Assembly (NCBI GenBank): GCA_947095535.1
Contig: OX352773.1
Span: 38,709,398-38,773,397, forward strand
Direction of reading: 5' to 3'
DNA from: Poecilobothrus nobilitatus
Lineage: Eukaryota; Arthropoda; Insecta; Diptera; Dolichopodidae
Length of the DNA stretch: 64,000 nucleotides
How positions within the stretch are numbered: the first letter of the stretch is position 1; each line of letters starts with the position of its first letter. The position numbers and the translations under genes are program-made. Shown here piece by piece: positions 25,995 to 40,900 of the stretch. Below the pieces are notes generated by a model that saw only the letters and a list, made by a program, of their open reading frames with translations, made no database searches and was not told the DNA's origin.

Positions 25995-28900
25995 GTAAGT
26001 AAATACATACATATATATATAATATTTTATTTAATGAAATTATTCAAATAAACATAAAACTGTGTTATGGTTGTCTTATTTTAATTTAATACTAATTTTC
26101 GTATAAATATTTAAATTTATTGATGTGATTTGATGATCATATAGAATATGTTTTGTAATATAGAACAATTTTTTTATATTTTCGAAAATCACTTAATTAT
26201 ATTTAAAAATCAATAATATCTAAATTTATTTATCTAAAATTTTAACATTACATATTTAAAGTAAAATTTTTTTTTTTTTACATTTCATTATTTTTTTTTT
26301 TTGTATAACATCTAATAAATGTTTCAAAGAAAAGTCAGAAAATTAATCTGAAATTTAAAAAAAATTCAAAAGTTTTTTTTTCTTCCCACTCCTATACGGA
26401 GCATAGGGTATCCTCTAAGGTGAGTCTAAATCATTTATTATTCATATTCACTAAAGCTTAGTTAAGATATATACTTTAAAGTTTCATTTTTCTAAATATA
26501 TCTCAGATTCACCTGAAAATTTTTCCAATGTAAAAATGACAAACGAAAAAATCAAAATTAAACAAATTTTTTTTTCTTCAATTTCAGTGTTATGTAAAAA
26601 AAAAAACAAATTTGAGAAATTTTGCTTCTTTCATATCTCTGCAATCTTTTCTTTCTATCTACAAGAATCTTTAAATTATGAGAGAAAAACGATCATTCAG
26701 AAGTAGCATATGTTTAATACCTAAGAAAATTTTTTAATACCTCCCTCATTTTTAGATACCTGTAACTTAGACACCGGATGTATAAAATTGTTTTTAAGCT
26801 GTTTTTAAGTAAAACGCAAAAATGAAAACTTCAACATTATAATTTTACATGTCTAGTAGCTTTCGTAATTATATATAAGGTTTCCTTAAAATTAAAAAAA
26901 AGTCTTGGAAAATTCTTACACTTAAAAAGAAAATTTGTGATAACTGTTAGAAAATAAATTTGTATACATATACATTAATTTTTTTTTTTTCATTTACGAT
27001 ATGTAATTTCTTACATCTGGTGGAAAAAAAGGTTTATTTTATAAAAAATATATATACATATAATCAATATACATACATATTTATTGAAATATTAAATTAA
27101 ATTGGGCATAAGTAATATAAAAGAAATTTCTGAAAACAAAATAACAAAATATTTCATATGTTATAAAAAAAAAGAAAAAAATTTAAATAACATCTAAATA
27201 TATCTAAAGAATGTGTTAAAGAATATTCAATTTAAATTGAAATACTATATAAAATCAGTAAATATTCTGATATTTAGCGATATAACGTACCTATACTATT
27301 ATCAATCAATCACGTTCGTCTGTTGCATTCAACCAATGAAAATGAAATGACGAACACGGCTTTTTTTAGCCCTTTTAGTATAGTTATACATACTATATAA
27401 GTGTTCGTGTCAGAATTAGGACTTTTTTTAAATTTTTAATTTATTAACGGCGACTCGTAGAATTATGATGTTAGCAAAATAGTTTTCATAACCATATAAT
27501 TTCTATATATGTATAACCTATTAGAGCTTTAGAGCGGTATTATACGAGTAGTAGAGTTACTCTATTTTAATATCACAAATAAAAATTTTTTCAGGCAATT
27601 TTTTTATTTTAATTTTGGTTATTTCCAAAAATTTTTAAATTTAAAATCTACATAGCTAAATATCTAGTACAATATTTATATTATTTAAATAGCCCATAAA
27701 AATATATATTTTATACTCAAAACATGTTTTTAATCGTATTTACTTGAAACAATTCCTTAACAAATTTTGATAGAATTTAGCGGAAACTCGAACAAAAAAA
27801 AACCACGTACACGCTTCATTTAAATTTTTTTACTCAACTGATTTTTTAAGCGCAAATATTTTAAAATGAAAATATATTTAAAATGTCAATTATTTAAAAA
27901 AAAATAATTTTTTAATACAGTAACTTAGGAAACGCCTAAATAAATCTGGGTGTCAATAACTATATGAAAAATCATGGGCGTCAATAATTATACCGACTAC
28001 GCTATTATTTTAAAAGTTTAAAACTATTAAAAGTATTAATGATTAACTAAAAATTCAAAAAAAATTATCCCTAAAAAGGACAGTTTTAAAGTGTTTTAAG
28101 TATGGAAAAAAAAATTTTTTTTTTTTTTCAATTATATTTATATTTAACAAAAATTTATTCTTTATATTCCTTTAAATTAAAAAATAAATGTTTTATATAT
28201 ACTAATTTTAATACTTTCATAAACATCAAAAAACTTATTTTCAATAAAAATTCAACAAATTTGTTTTTTAATATTTTTCAAAACAAATCATATATTTTTA
28301 ATTCTAAAAAAAAAAACTTTTTTTTTTTTTAATTTATTACTTAAAACGCCTTTAGATCACAATATTTTTATTGTTCTACTATACTCTTTTGAAAAAAAAA
28401 AAAGTGTGCTTAAAATATTTGTGTACATTCGTAATAAATCATTTAATAAAACCTATTTTATATTCTTGAAAATAAAAAAAAAAAAAAGTAAAAAAAATCA
28501 AATTAGAATTTTTTCAAAGAAAATTTAATAATTTGTAATGAAGTTATGATAATTCATTAGCATAAAAAGGTAATTAACCTGAATTGAAAAAAAAAATTGT
28601 GGTGCAAATAATATATTTTACTCCTTAAAATGTATTTTAATTTAAAATAATCAGTTCTGTTTAATTTTATTTGATTACATAAAACCAGGATTGATTTTAG
28701 ATATAGGATTATAGTTAGATATAAATTTTACAATATCACAGTGCAGTACAACATAAAGTTTGAGAACCGAAATCATTCCCTTAAACGTCTTTAATATTTG
28801 CTATACTTTAGTTAATTGATGCAGTTTTAATTGATGATGAAAAAATTTTTCAAATAGGAATTTTCAGTAATACTTCACGTATAGAAGCAAACGGCTTCAC

Positions 28901-31900
28901 AAAAACTTCCAAAATTATGATATGCATAAAAATTTCCTGAGAAATTAGAAATTTTCCAATTTTTGAATGGAAAAAATAATTCGATTATGAAGTCAATAGT
29001 GAACCTATATTAAGAACCTATATTAAAAGAAAAATTCAAGATCATCATTTACATCAAAACTTTAAATAGCTTTAAAATTTTTTTAGCAAAGATTCATTCA
29101 ATTCTGAACGATCACTTACTTAGACTAGTAGATAAAGTAAGTCTTAGATAGACTTACTTAATTATATAAATAATATTTGTATAAAATAAAATAATGTATA
29201 CGTTGCCAATCAAATGAAAGTGGAAATTTTTAGTAAATGGTGATTAAAAATGAAATTACATCAAGAATACCCCTCTGGCAATGTCAGATTTTTACTGATT
29301 AGATTCACATTCCCCTTTAACCAATATAATGGGATAAAACTCCTAACAGCTAACGCTGTATATTGGCTAAGGTATTGGGAGCGGATGGAATATGACAAGG
29401 ATGCAGAAACTTTGATTTGAGAATAAGACTGCAAAGGAACAATGAATCCGCCTATTTATTACTATTTTGCCATTTGTGACGAAGCCGTCAAAATTTACAA
29501 CATACAGTAGTATATAACATGACATAGTATATAATCTTCGGTTCCGTGAATTAACGCCCCAAACATTATAAGTTAAAATGAATTTGAAGCCAGAAAAATA
29601 GAAATATTATATGTAAAAATAGAAATATTTTCAATTATAGATCGCGTGTTCGGCGCGCCCGGAGCTACACGACATCGCGGTACGTCCGTCACCACGTGTT
29701 TTGCACCACGGTGTGCCCCCCTTATCTTTTTGCACGAAATAACAAATTAAAAATAGATTTCTAAAAATTCTGAAAAGCTTTATAAAATTTTTGGAAAAGG
29801 GAACATATCCCCTTTTTCTATAAATTTTCCAAAACTGTTCAAAATTTTTGTTAAACTTTCTGGAAAAACGGGTAGGCATTCATTACAGTTTAATAAAATT
29901 TAGGAAAAGGGGAATATAACCCTTTACAAATTCAAAGTTTAACTGAGAATGGCACAACAAATTACAAATATCCGGCATGTAGAGTAGATGTAACAGAAAC
30001 CATTTAAGTTTTTGTTTAAATTTATAATTTAAATTTTGTAAGATATTTTGGATAATATATTTAATTTTGCTTATTTGAAACAATAAAAAAAATTTTTTTG
30101 GGGTGTTATTTCATTATAAAATAAAGCCCCAAAAAAATTAGATGTCATTATGTTTAGGGTCTTATTTCATTTATTATTTTGGGGCTTTATTTCATAATGA
30201 AATAAAACCACAAAAAATTATAATTTGTTTTTTTTTGGAGGGCTTTATTTCATTTTCATTTTTGGGGCCTTATATTACTATGAAATAAACTCCAAATTTT
30301 GTGGTCTTATTTCATTTTTATTTTGGGGTGATAATGTTTGAAGCGTTAATTCACGGTCCCATAATATTCTGCATGTGGTAATAATTGAGGGCATCTCCAT
30401 TTGTCAGTATAGTAGCTATTAGTATTAGAATTCGTATTAACTGGAGATCCTACCTTATTAGTTTGCCTAGGGCATCAAATATTCTCCGATCCGATCTCGT
30501 CAAATCTCAGTTCTGCAAAATAACAATAAAAAAAATTATTTCAAAATTTTGAAGAAAAATTAAAAGTCTTTTTGTTTTCAAAGTGGATTTAATTTATTGT
30601 TTTAATTTATTTATTTTTACGTATAGCTTTGTTCTATTAGCTTTTAACTAGAAACTACAAGTTATACTGTATGTACGTATTTATAAATATATTTCTTCTT
30701 AATTTAAATAAAGTTTTAAAAGTTTGATTTCATATTTTTATTAATTAAACTTTTTTTTTTTTTACAAATTTTATACGATACAACTAGATAATTTGTACTT
30801 AAAAGTCATGTTAACAGAATGTATATATATATATATACTATATAGTTATCTGCACTTATCATAGTGTAAATATTAGAAAAAAATTATAATATGTAATCAA
30901 AAGTCTGTAAGAGGTAAAGAAAAACTTATTTTTTGTTTAAACTATAGATAACTGAAATGCTAAAGTACTGTAGTACAACTGTAACAAAAAAGGATATAAG
31001 TAAAGTTATTTCATTATTATATTGTTCAGAAGTAGTTAACTTGACATACATATAAATATATGATATATTTCATTTTGTTATACTTTGAAGAACTTATGAT
31101 ATTTAAAATAAATTGAGTGCTGTTTGTTGTTTAGTTTTGTTATTACATTAAAAAATTTTAAAATTAAACTAAACTCTGTAAAATATAAAATAAAATAACA
31201 AAAAAAAAAAAGGAATAAGTAAATAAATAAAAAATAGTTTTGTATTGTAAAATTTATTTCAGAAATTACTTATAGTTATACATAGATTTTTTTGTAAATT
31301 AAATATTATTAAATTTTTATATTTCCATTATATGTATAGGAAGAACGTAAAATTTTAAGTAATATTGAATTCATAAGTAATATTTCATAAAAATAGAATT
31401 ATTCACTTTTTATAAATAGCACAAAATTTATTTATTTTAGTATACAAAAAAAAAAAAAAACCCAACATAAAGCTAAAAAGGGAATTCCTCATACCAAAGC
31501 GAAAATGTGTCGATCCGAGTAATTCAAATTGTTACAGAAAAGGATGAATCTATTTTAAGATTTTAAATTTTTTCTTCTTGACTTTTTTGTTTCTACCGTA
31601 AATGGAAGTGAATATTAAAGAAAAAAAAATAGAAATCGGATCAAAATGTAATTAAATCATATACATACAGAGTGTCTCGAAGGCGAAAATCACGGAAAAA
31701 GAAGATGATTGGGTAGGTCGAAAAATTTTTTGGTGAAGTGTGGTCTATTCTTAACTGTTTTTGTGATAACTGTCTTCAAAGTGTTTTCGTTAAATTTTTA
31801 AAAACTTAACGAATAATATTATTTTCGCCTCTGTACAACATACAAGATTCGTTTAGTTATCAATATACAACTGAAACTATGAGTTTTTAAACGAATATCT

Positions 31901-34900
31901 TAAATAAAGTTTAAAGTTAATAAATATTCATACTTTTCTAAATAACTGTAATTTTTGTATGAAAAACCATTATTAACATATCAAAATCATACCACTTAGC
32001 TTATCATTTTTATGGTATCTTTGACCATTTCCGAGAAAATTTAATATTATACTTTGCGCTTTATTGAAATTTTGCTAAAAAAAATTTTTTTCCATATATG
32101 GTTATTTGGAAATTCCTGTTATCTCCGAAACAATTTGAAATAGACCCCCTCCCCTTCGGGAACAATTATTTTGCTTGTTTCGACCTACCCTATCATCTCC
32201 TTTCTTCGTGACCTTTGACTTTCGAATATACATATATCCTGTACATATATATTATATTAAATTATGTATATTGGGTTATATTTATAATATTATATACCTA
32301 TAAATTCTGATGATCGAAATTGGAATTTTCGGCCTACAAAAATATCATTCTAAATTCGGAACGCATTTTAAAATTAAAAATTGATGTACTAATGGTAGAT
32401 GTGATCAAACATGTTTTTTATTTTGTAAAAAAAATTGTATCTAATAATTCAAAATACTTTTTTAGCACAACTATATACAATCCTAGGCGTTGCAGGCGTT
32501 GTAGAAACGTAAAATTTTTCTGATCAACACAAATGCAGTTTTGACAAACGCAATAGATATTTCGGGCAACTTCAATCAACTTTACTACAATTACCTATAA
32601 AAATCAAAAGTTCTTTTATTAAGAACAATTAAATCTGATAAACATTTAAAATTTAACTTTCCGAAAACGCAAAAAAGGAAAAACCTATATCAATTGAAAT
32701 TGAAGGTGAATGGCATCATTCTAGTCAATTGATTTATTTAAAATAAAAACAAAAACAACATTAAAGACATGAAACTATTTCCCGTTCTAAATTTCATTTA
32801 TACATTTAATTATTATAATTTAATATATAGATTATAGATTATATTTTTTGTTTTTTGGTTAATTTTTTTTTTTTTCAGATTTAAAACAAAATCTTTCATA
32901 TAAAATAAAATAAAAAAAACATAAAACTTTTAATTTTACTATGTTAAAATGTTTAAATATACCCGCTGTTAAAATTCTGCTGCCTGCTAAAAATTTATAT
33001 AAGTAATTGTAGATTGTTTACATAAGTCAATCATATATAATGATAAAATTTCGGATGTAATTTTCAAAATTCTATTTATAAATTACTGGAGAATATTAAA
33101 AACAAAATTATGACCACTTTATTCTAAAATTAAATTTGAACTTCTTTAATCTTTACTCATCCAGTTTTTTTTTTTTTTTTTTGTATATTATTATTTATAT
33201 CTGGACTTATCTTAAATTGTTTACATTTTAGTAACTCTGACTAAATCACATTTAATTTTTTTTTTCTTCCTCACTCAGATATTTTTGTATATTCTCAAAT
33301 AAAATTGAATTTTGCTAGTACATATATAATAAATAAATATTTCTTTCGCTAATTGTTTGAAATTCATTTTTTCATAATTTGAAATTCATTTTTTCCCCTT
33401 TAACCATTAAATTGATATTGTTCTAAAATGTTTTTAAAATTTTAGTACAGCCCAAAACGAGACGTAACGAGACATAAGGAAACGAGTTAAAACTTTACTG
33501 CTAGTATTATAGTTAATAAGCTGCCCATACACGGCGGACTACGTTGAAAATTTGGTACGCGGACTTGATAAGTTGTATCGTGTATGGGCAAGTTGTACAA
33601 CTTAAATGTCATTTTAACATTGAGATTTTGTGATTTGAGAAAATAATAAAAATTAGGTTGGATTTGTGTGTGGTATGATTCTTAAACCTGTCCGCATACC
33701 AAGTTAACAACCTAGTCCGCCGTGTATGGGCAGCATTACATGTAAATATATGGACATACATAACCAAAATAAACGATAAAAATGTCAAAAAAACAGCACA
33801 AAAATATGTACATATGTCATATAAAAGGGAGAAATGTCATATAAAGGCTACGTAAAAAGATGACATTAGGTTTTATTTACGTAAAAAGTTTTGTTTCTTT
33901 TCGCTTATTAGAATATTATATTTTTTTTACAAATTTTATAAAAAAATGTTTGTAATCAAAGTTATTTAATTTATTTTGCACATCTTTATTAGCCTTTCAT
34001 GTTTCTCCATTTAAAAAATAAGTTAAATCTGAGTTAGGTAAAAATAAGTTTAATAATAAAAATACTAGGAGCATTTAGAAATTTAACACTAAAACTTGTA
34101 ATCAAAAGTATTACGTCCTTTTATCGTAATTACGTTCTCATTTTGGTTAGTTACTCTACTCGTGTACACTTCGCGAAAGAAATCATCCGAAATGTCTTGA
34201 GTTTTTTTATCGTCTCGTCACGTCTATATTGGGCTTAGGCAGCTTTTATTCGAGATTGATGATAACCTACGACAACCTTTCGATATTTTCACCTCTTATC
34301 GTTTTACGATTATAACAGAAAGGGTAAAAAAAAAGAAGAAGAAACGATTACAAACTTTTCACCTTTAATCAACTCAAATTAATACGGTATTTTATCAAAA
34401 GCGCATTTTTTTTAAATTTTTGTTAAAAACAATATAAATTTAAAGATAATTAAACAAAAAAAAATAAAATCTGATGGGAACAAATCAATTATAAATATTT
34501 GCATTTGTTACAGAAACGCGAATAACATAAAATTTCAAAAAAAAAAACAAAAACAAAAAGGATAAGAAAGTAAAATTTTAAATGCTTTAAGGTTAAAAAT
34601 ATTTTTTTTGTTTAATTCGAAATAAACAAAATGATATTTTTAGTAGTGTTTCAGTTAATTATAATTAATATTATTTTTATTTTTTATTATTAATAAAAAT
34701 AAATTTTTTTAATGATTTTTCTTTTAATATAATACATACATATATATGAATGTATGTATATATGAATATTTTATTTTGTTCATATATTCTTTTTGTTTAA
34801 AACGTTAAAGCCAATGGGAATTTGTTCTTAAAAATTAAAACCTTGAGTTAATATTTTATTTTTAAAAATATTTTATCAAAAGATTTTTTTGTCTTTTTTT

Positions 34901-37900
34901 TGTTAAAAGGAAACTTCTAATAAATTTTATTTTTTTTTAAACAATCTAAAATAAAATATCCATATACCTATATTATAATATAGAATATACTAGATACATA
35001 TACAACATAACATATTATAATTTATGATTTTTAAATATTTTAATATTTTGTTAGGTTAAGATTAGTATAGATTTTTTTTTGTTTTCATTAAAAAATTAAA
35101 GAAAAGTTATTTAAACGACAGGTAGTATTTTAAAGTGACCAAATGAATTGAAGTGAATGAGACAATATTAAATAGACTCAATATATTTATATTAATTTTT
35201 AGTTTGTGAGAAAATGAAAATGATTAACCACCATGTTATTTTAATTTTTGAAAATTTTAGTTTAATTGACAATTGTATACTAAAGATAAATCTTATGACG
35301 TAATTAAGTCCGGAATTAAGTATGAAATCATTTTGGAAGTAAATTTTCAAAAAAAATATGTACATTACTTGTTTTTTGATTTATGTTGTCATTTTTTAAT
35401 TTTTTTTCTGAAAGGGTAGGTGTGAATCATCAAAAGACAATATAGAGGAGGGAAACGAGCACACTGCACAAGGTCGCCATGAGTGTGTGGGATTTTAACG
35501 CACTTAACACAACCTCGCTTTTTGATCAAACAATAGGTTATACTACCTTTAGAACTCAATTACTGTCTGGTTAAAGAACTTAAGTTAAGCAATAAAAATT
35601 GATTTTAATAATTTGATTTTAAAATTTATTAATTCTATGTAAAATATTTTCAAATTTTTGCTCCATAAATTTTGTTAATATCACGAAAGTTTTGACGAAA
35701 TGAAGTATAATCGTGATAACGCGAATAAGGCATTTCTTAGAAAACACATGTGATATTTAATATAATAAGATTATGTATGTATTTAAGTATATGTTATAAT
35801 ATATATGTATAATTATTTATTAATTATGTCAATATATTTAATATACTATGTATATCAGTATATACATACTTTAATTTTACTATAGATATATATATACTTT
35901 TAAATAATATGATCTATTTTAATTATTTATGTAACAGTCAAATTCATTAATAATTATTTAATGTTTTACATATAAAAGAAAAAAATAATAATTTATTTTT
36001 ATTTCATTGAATGCCAAAAATATTAAATCTTAAAACAAACAATTAATTTGACAGCATCAAAACATAAAAATAATCAATAAATAACTAATCGATTTTTATT
36101 AAGAGCATTTATATACAATATATTATAACACACCCCTACCCCAATTCCTTGACATTTGGAAAATATTAAAATTAAATAAACAATAGAAAGACTATGAATT
36201 ATGGAATCATATTAATATTATGTACATATTCACATTTTTCTTTTTGTTAGACAAAACAAAAATAATAAAAACTAAATAAATTAAATTTAAAGAAATATTT
36301 GAAAAATCTTATTAAATTTTAATAAAATTTTCATGACAGATGGATTAAGTTCTATAATAGAATAATAAAAAGTTTTTTTTTTAGAATTTAGAATAAAAAA
36401 AAAAAATAAAAATTTTTAACTTTTGTTTTTATTTACTTTAAAGTTTTTTTTTTAATAAAAAAAAACGTTTTATTAAATGTTTTATTTGACAGAAATGGAT
36501 GTTTCAAGGTTAAATTTAAAAATAAATAATTTATTAAATGATTTAAATTGAAATTTTGCAAATTAATGTTAAAAAAAAAAAATGGAAAAAAATAATGTTT
36601 GGAAAATAATAAAATATTTGCATTATTACACTTGATTTTAATAAACATGGCTGTGCTTAATTTTCTAACTATTATTTCGGTAATTAACCCTTAAATATTG
36701 TAAACATATTCAAGGAAATAAATGTAATTGAATTAAAATTAACTATTATTTCAAAAATAACTAATTTGTCAATGACATTATATTGAAATTTTTTTTTTTA
36801 GTTTATTCCCCCGCTTACATAAATAGGACAAGAAATTTACACAGCATTTCCTTTCCAGGTGTGGCTATAAATGTCGTAAGAGGGAATTCAACTCCCTCGC
36901 ATTCGAATCCACACTCCCTCGGACAGTGTTTGTAGCGTATTTCATACGCTCTTACCCACTAGGCTACCGAGGCCCGTTATTTTAGTTATTTTGAATTGTT
37001 AAGTAAACTTATTGTAATTATTTCCATGCCCTTTTTAGTTTCTTACGTTTTTTGTCTTTCGTTTCTCAAAAGCACACTTTTTTTCTACACTCTTTAATTG
37101 ATTGGATTTAGTAAAGTATAACTATCTCATAATTTAAAAGACGGTACTAAAGATCTATTAAAAGGTGTAAACGTGTAAATTTCTCAAAGATTTATAAATA
37201 AATAAAAATTTTAAATATTAAAAATTACTAATATAACACACTTTATACAAATTTATTATATTCAATTCAAGTGCTCATTTTTACTCCGTGGAAATTTCTA
37301 GGTTATTTAAAACTGATTATGAAAATTCATTTAACGTGAGAATCGCTAAAATATGGAATAATGGCTTCCATTTAATGTGTTCCCATCTGATATAGATATG
37401 GTTATCATTAAATAATTTGAAACTTTAAAAAAAAAAAACCTGTACACGCTTTCTGCACCTGAATCTAAACTCTCCCTTATTATTCCATTTCCTTCCAATT
37501 CCTTTCTTCATTACCTAATCCTACAAGAACTTTGTATAAAGGAGTTCTTCCATAGAGTTTGAATAGGGTATTAAAAAAAAACAAATAGGTGGATATAAAA
37601 TAAAAAAAAAATAGATACATCAATATTCGAATAATTTTCGAAATTTTGAAAAAAATTTCAAAATGTTGGCTTTCTACTTTTTGCGGATAAAAATATCGAA
37701 ACTAATCCAAGAGAATACAAAATTAAATAAATAAGACTTTTGAGAAGACCGATAACTTTCAACTTTTAAAAATTTCCCATTTATGACAATGTTTCAAATA
37801 ATTTATTTAAAGTGTAAACCGCTTAAAAATAAACAATGCATTTTTACCTTAAAATTTTAAATATTTTGAATTATTTATATATGTAAAATAAATATGTATT

Positions 37901-40900
37901 TGTATATAATATAATTATAAATTTGTATATCTTCAAAAATTTTTAAATATTATTTTTATTTCTAAATTTATTTTCCAAAAAAAAAAAAATTAAATTATTT
38001 TGTTCTCAATTTGTTTTTTTTTTTCAAAAAAATTGACCGTAATGCTTTTGTATGTGTAGTTAACGATGACGAATTCAAAAAAAAATAAATAAAATGACTG
38101 ACGCGTCATTTAAGTAATGGTGATGAGATCTCGAATATTTTATTTTTTTGCTTCATTGTTTATTTTGCAAATCCTTCAAAAATAAAAAAAAATCACATAT
38201 GAATTAATTTAAAATTAGATAATGTCGAAATTTAATAACATTTTCTTCACTTGGTTAACTTTTGTGTCATCAGATTGGAATTTTGCAAAAAAAAAATTTT
38301 TCTTTTTCAAAAAATATATATATGTAGGAATATAGGCTGTTTTAAAGAACGAAAATTTACAACTTATGTCTTATATTGTACTTATGTCAAAATTTTAATA
38401 TTCAACAATATAAAAATTTGAAATGATCATTATAAAATTTACGATTAAATGAAAATGATATAATATGGCTGAAAAAAAATTTATAACATATTTTATTATT
38501 TATTTTTTTTTTTTATTATTTTAAATTAAAATAATTTTTTATCGTTAAATAGGAATATTAAAAATTTGGATATATTCTGAAAGTTAAAATTTATATTTTC
38601 TAATTTAAAATTTTAATTATGCGTAGGCGTTACAAATCTAACGATGAACGATATAATGATATGGCCTAGGGAGGACATTTGTCTGATATAGAAATTTTTT
38701 TTTTTATCTCTGCATTTTAATTTTGAAAAATTGTTTTGTGACAAAGGCTTTGTTTTTGATTCTCATGATTTTTTTAAATTTTTTAGAATATCTGAAATTG
38801 CTTATTTCATTTTATTTAAAACCGTTAAACCTTAAATAGATCAATATTGTATTGTTTCTGCTTTCTTAACTTAAGATTTCTTTCTCTACTTTAAACAGGC
38901 TTTTTTTTATTAACGAAAACTGAGCTAACGCGTCAATAATTACTAGACTTTATATCCGTAATATACCTTCAAAATGCAAGAGAGCCTACTCGGCCAGAAT
39001 TGGTGTTAAGTTACACTAAATTTATGCGACTATGATACCACTCTGGCGGAAGAAGCTTTGAAAGCTTTTCAGATCCATGTCAGAAACCTCACCTAAATTT
39101 TGGAAAATGATTACGAAAATATTTCCACCTTTTTAAGATATTTCCGACTAGGACAGGTGCAGAGAAAATGCTCCACCCTCACAATCGCTTCAATTTCTCT
39201 GCAAAACTTACATTTAAAATTCACAGGCATAACTAATCTTCTAGAATGTCTACAGATAATACAATGGCCCCTAACAACATCAACCAATTGTCTTATTTTC
39301 AGTCTAAAGAGAGAAAGTATGCATTTGGATTTTTTTGAATTCAGATTTCGGACTCAAATCATATTGACAGTGTTCTACGTAGAGACTATTTTTGATACTC
39401 AATAGCCCTACCAGTTCTCGACCTCAACGCTAAGGATTTGATTGCCGTTTGGCTGTCGTCAGAGTAGAATGTAATTCTAATTTTTCAAAATGTGAATTTT
39501 AAGATCTCTCAGATCTTCTGCTTGAAAAACACTGCAAACAGGAATAAGTTGAGTAATTTCGATTTCGTAAGAGACCATTCATCAAGAAATCAAATAACAT
39601 TACAACAAACATTATTACAAACAAAGGGTTCAAAATTAAATTTTCTAATTTTATGTAAAGAAAAAAAAAATAAATTATTTATAAATTTCAAAACATTCAA
39701 ATTCTTTTATGTTTTTATTTCGTAATAAAAGTTTTTATTTTAAGTACCTATAAGTTGTAAAAAATTAATAAAAATAATACCTTTTAATTTTATTATTTCT
39801 CAGAAATTAAATGATTCATATTTAAAAAAAAATATATGCGAAAATAAAGTATTATTGCGTAACTACTACTATTGATTTCAATTAAATCCATAAATATTTA
39901 AATAATTTGTATTGGATTAAATTAAATAATGATTTTTCGGATATTTTTTAAGATAGTTTTAGGATCTACATACATAAGTACACCTTCTAAAAAGATCTTT
40001 TAAGAAGAAATTGTTAATTTTATTTTTTTTGTATTTTATGATTTTTTTAGGTTTTTACTGATTAATTGTATTTTTATTTTTATATTTAATTTCGAATTTC
40101 AAATTAATTTATATTTAATTTTTGTATTTTTATTTTACAGGAAGTCAAGCTGAAAGAGACATGGAAGCAGAAAGAACAGCTAGAATCTCGTTTTTTAATG
40201 ATATGCAAAATATTGCTTCAAATACGGAACTTTTAAAAGTAAGTTGAATCCTTTAATAACTCAATAAAGTACAATGTTGTATTTTGTAATATTAATATTA
40301 CAAAAAATATAGAATAATCCAATATTACTAAACCATCCGTTACTAAGCCCATTATAGTATATAATAGATAGAATAATACTATTATTAATTTATACAATAA
40401 TATTATTTTATTTTGTTTACATATTTAACACTATATTTGATTGCAAGGGGTGTTGTTTTCAATTAAAAAAATTTGCTAATCGTGCGAGAATTTGAATCTT
40501 AAATTTTATACAACATAAAAATTTTGCATATTTTATGGCGTTTATTATTAATTTGTTAATATTATATTTTTTTAATATTATATTATAATATAGATACGTA
40601 ATTTTTAAATATTATTTAATTAGTTTTTGTTTTTATTTTAATTTTTTAATTTTATAGTTAAGCAAAGAAGAATGGAATGGTAAATTAGTATCAATATTAA
40701 GAGAACATAAAGATGCATTAGATACAATAACAAATAATAATATGACAACAGCTGAATTAGAAGCGAAAAAAAATCCATGGCGTTTTTGGAATTCAATGTT
40801 TTATTGTGGTACTGTTTATACAACAATTGGTAAGATTTATTTTTTTGCTTTTAAATATACAACATTAAAAATGATTTCGATTCTCGAATTCACAAAAATT

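Larger units (their letters stand above)
25995..40140 (+). other. Intron 1 of K2P module A, 14.1 kb
   Basis: The donor is GTAAGTAAA and the acceptor TTTTATTTTACAG. The intron holds mobile elements at 29540-30360, 31671-32242 and 33448-34236, a SINE at 36789-36975 and a retroelement RNase H fragment at 39070-39480. No additional exon was seen on the plus strand, and the scattered ORFs are A/T-run artefacts. Confidence 0.7.

Noticed and set aside
27300..27410. Short inverted repeat CGTTCGTC ... GACGAACACG as a possible MITE
   Set aside because: The arms are too short and the spacing too small, and no target duplication is visible.
28102..28332. A 76-codon ORF of F, K, N, I and Y
   Set aside because: Composition is that of random A/T-rich sequence; no motif, no splice context.
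35400..35560. A further SINE copy (GTGTGTGGGATTTTAACGCAC resembles the B-box region)
   Set aside because: Only about 20 bases resemble the family; no head, body or tail can be aligned.
25589..40829. Module A as a separate, truncated K2P pseudogene
   Set aside because: Its three exons have intact frames and good splice sites, and it ends in exactly the phase and residue required by the shared exon. A decayed copy would not keep this.
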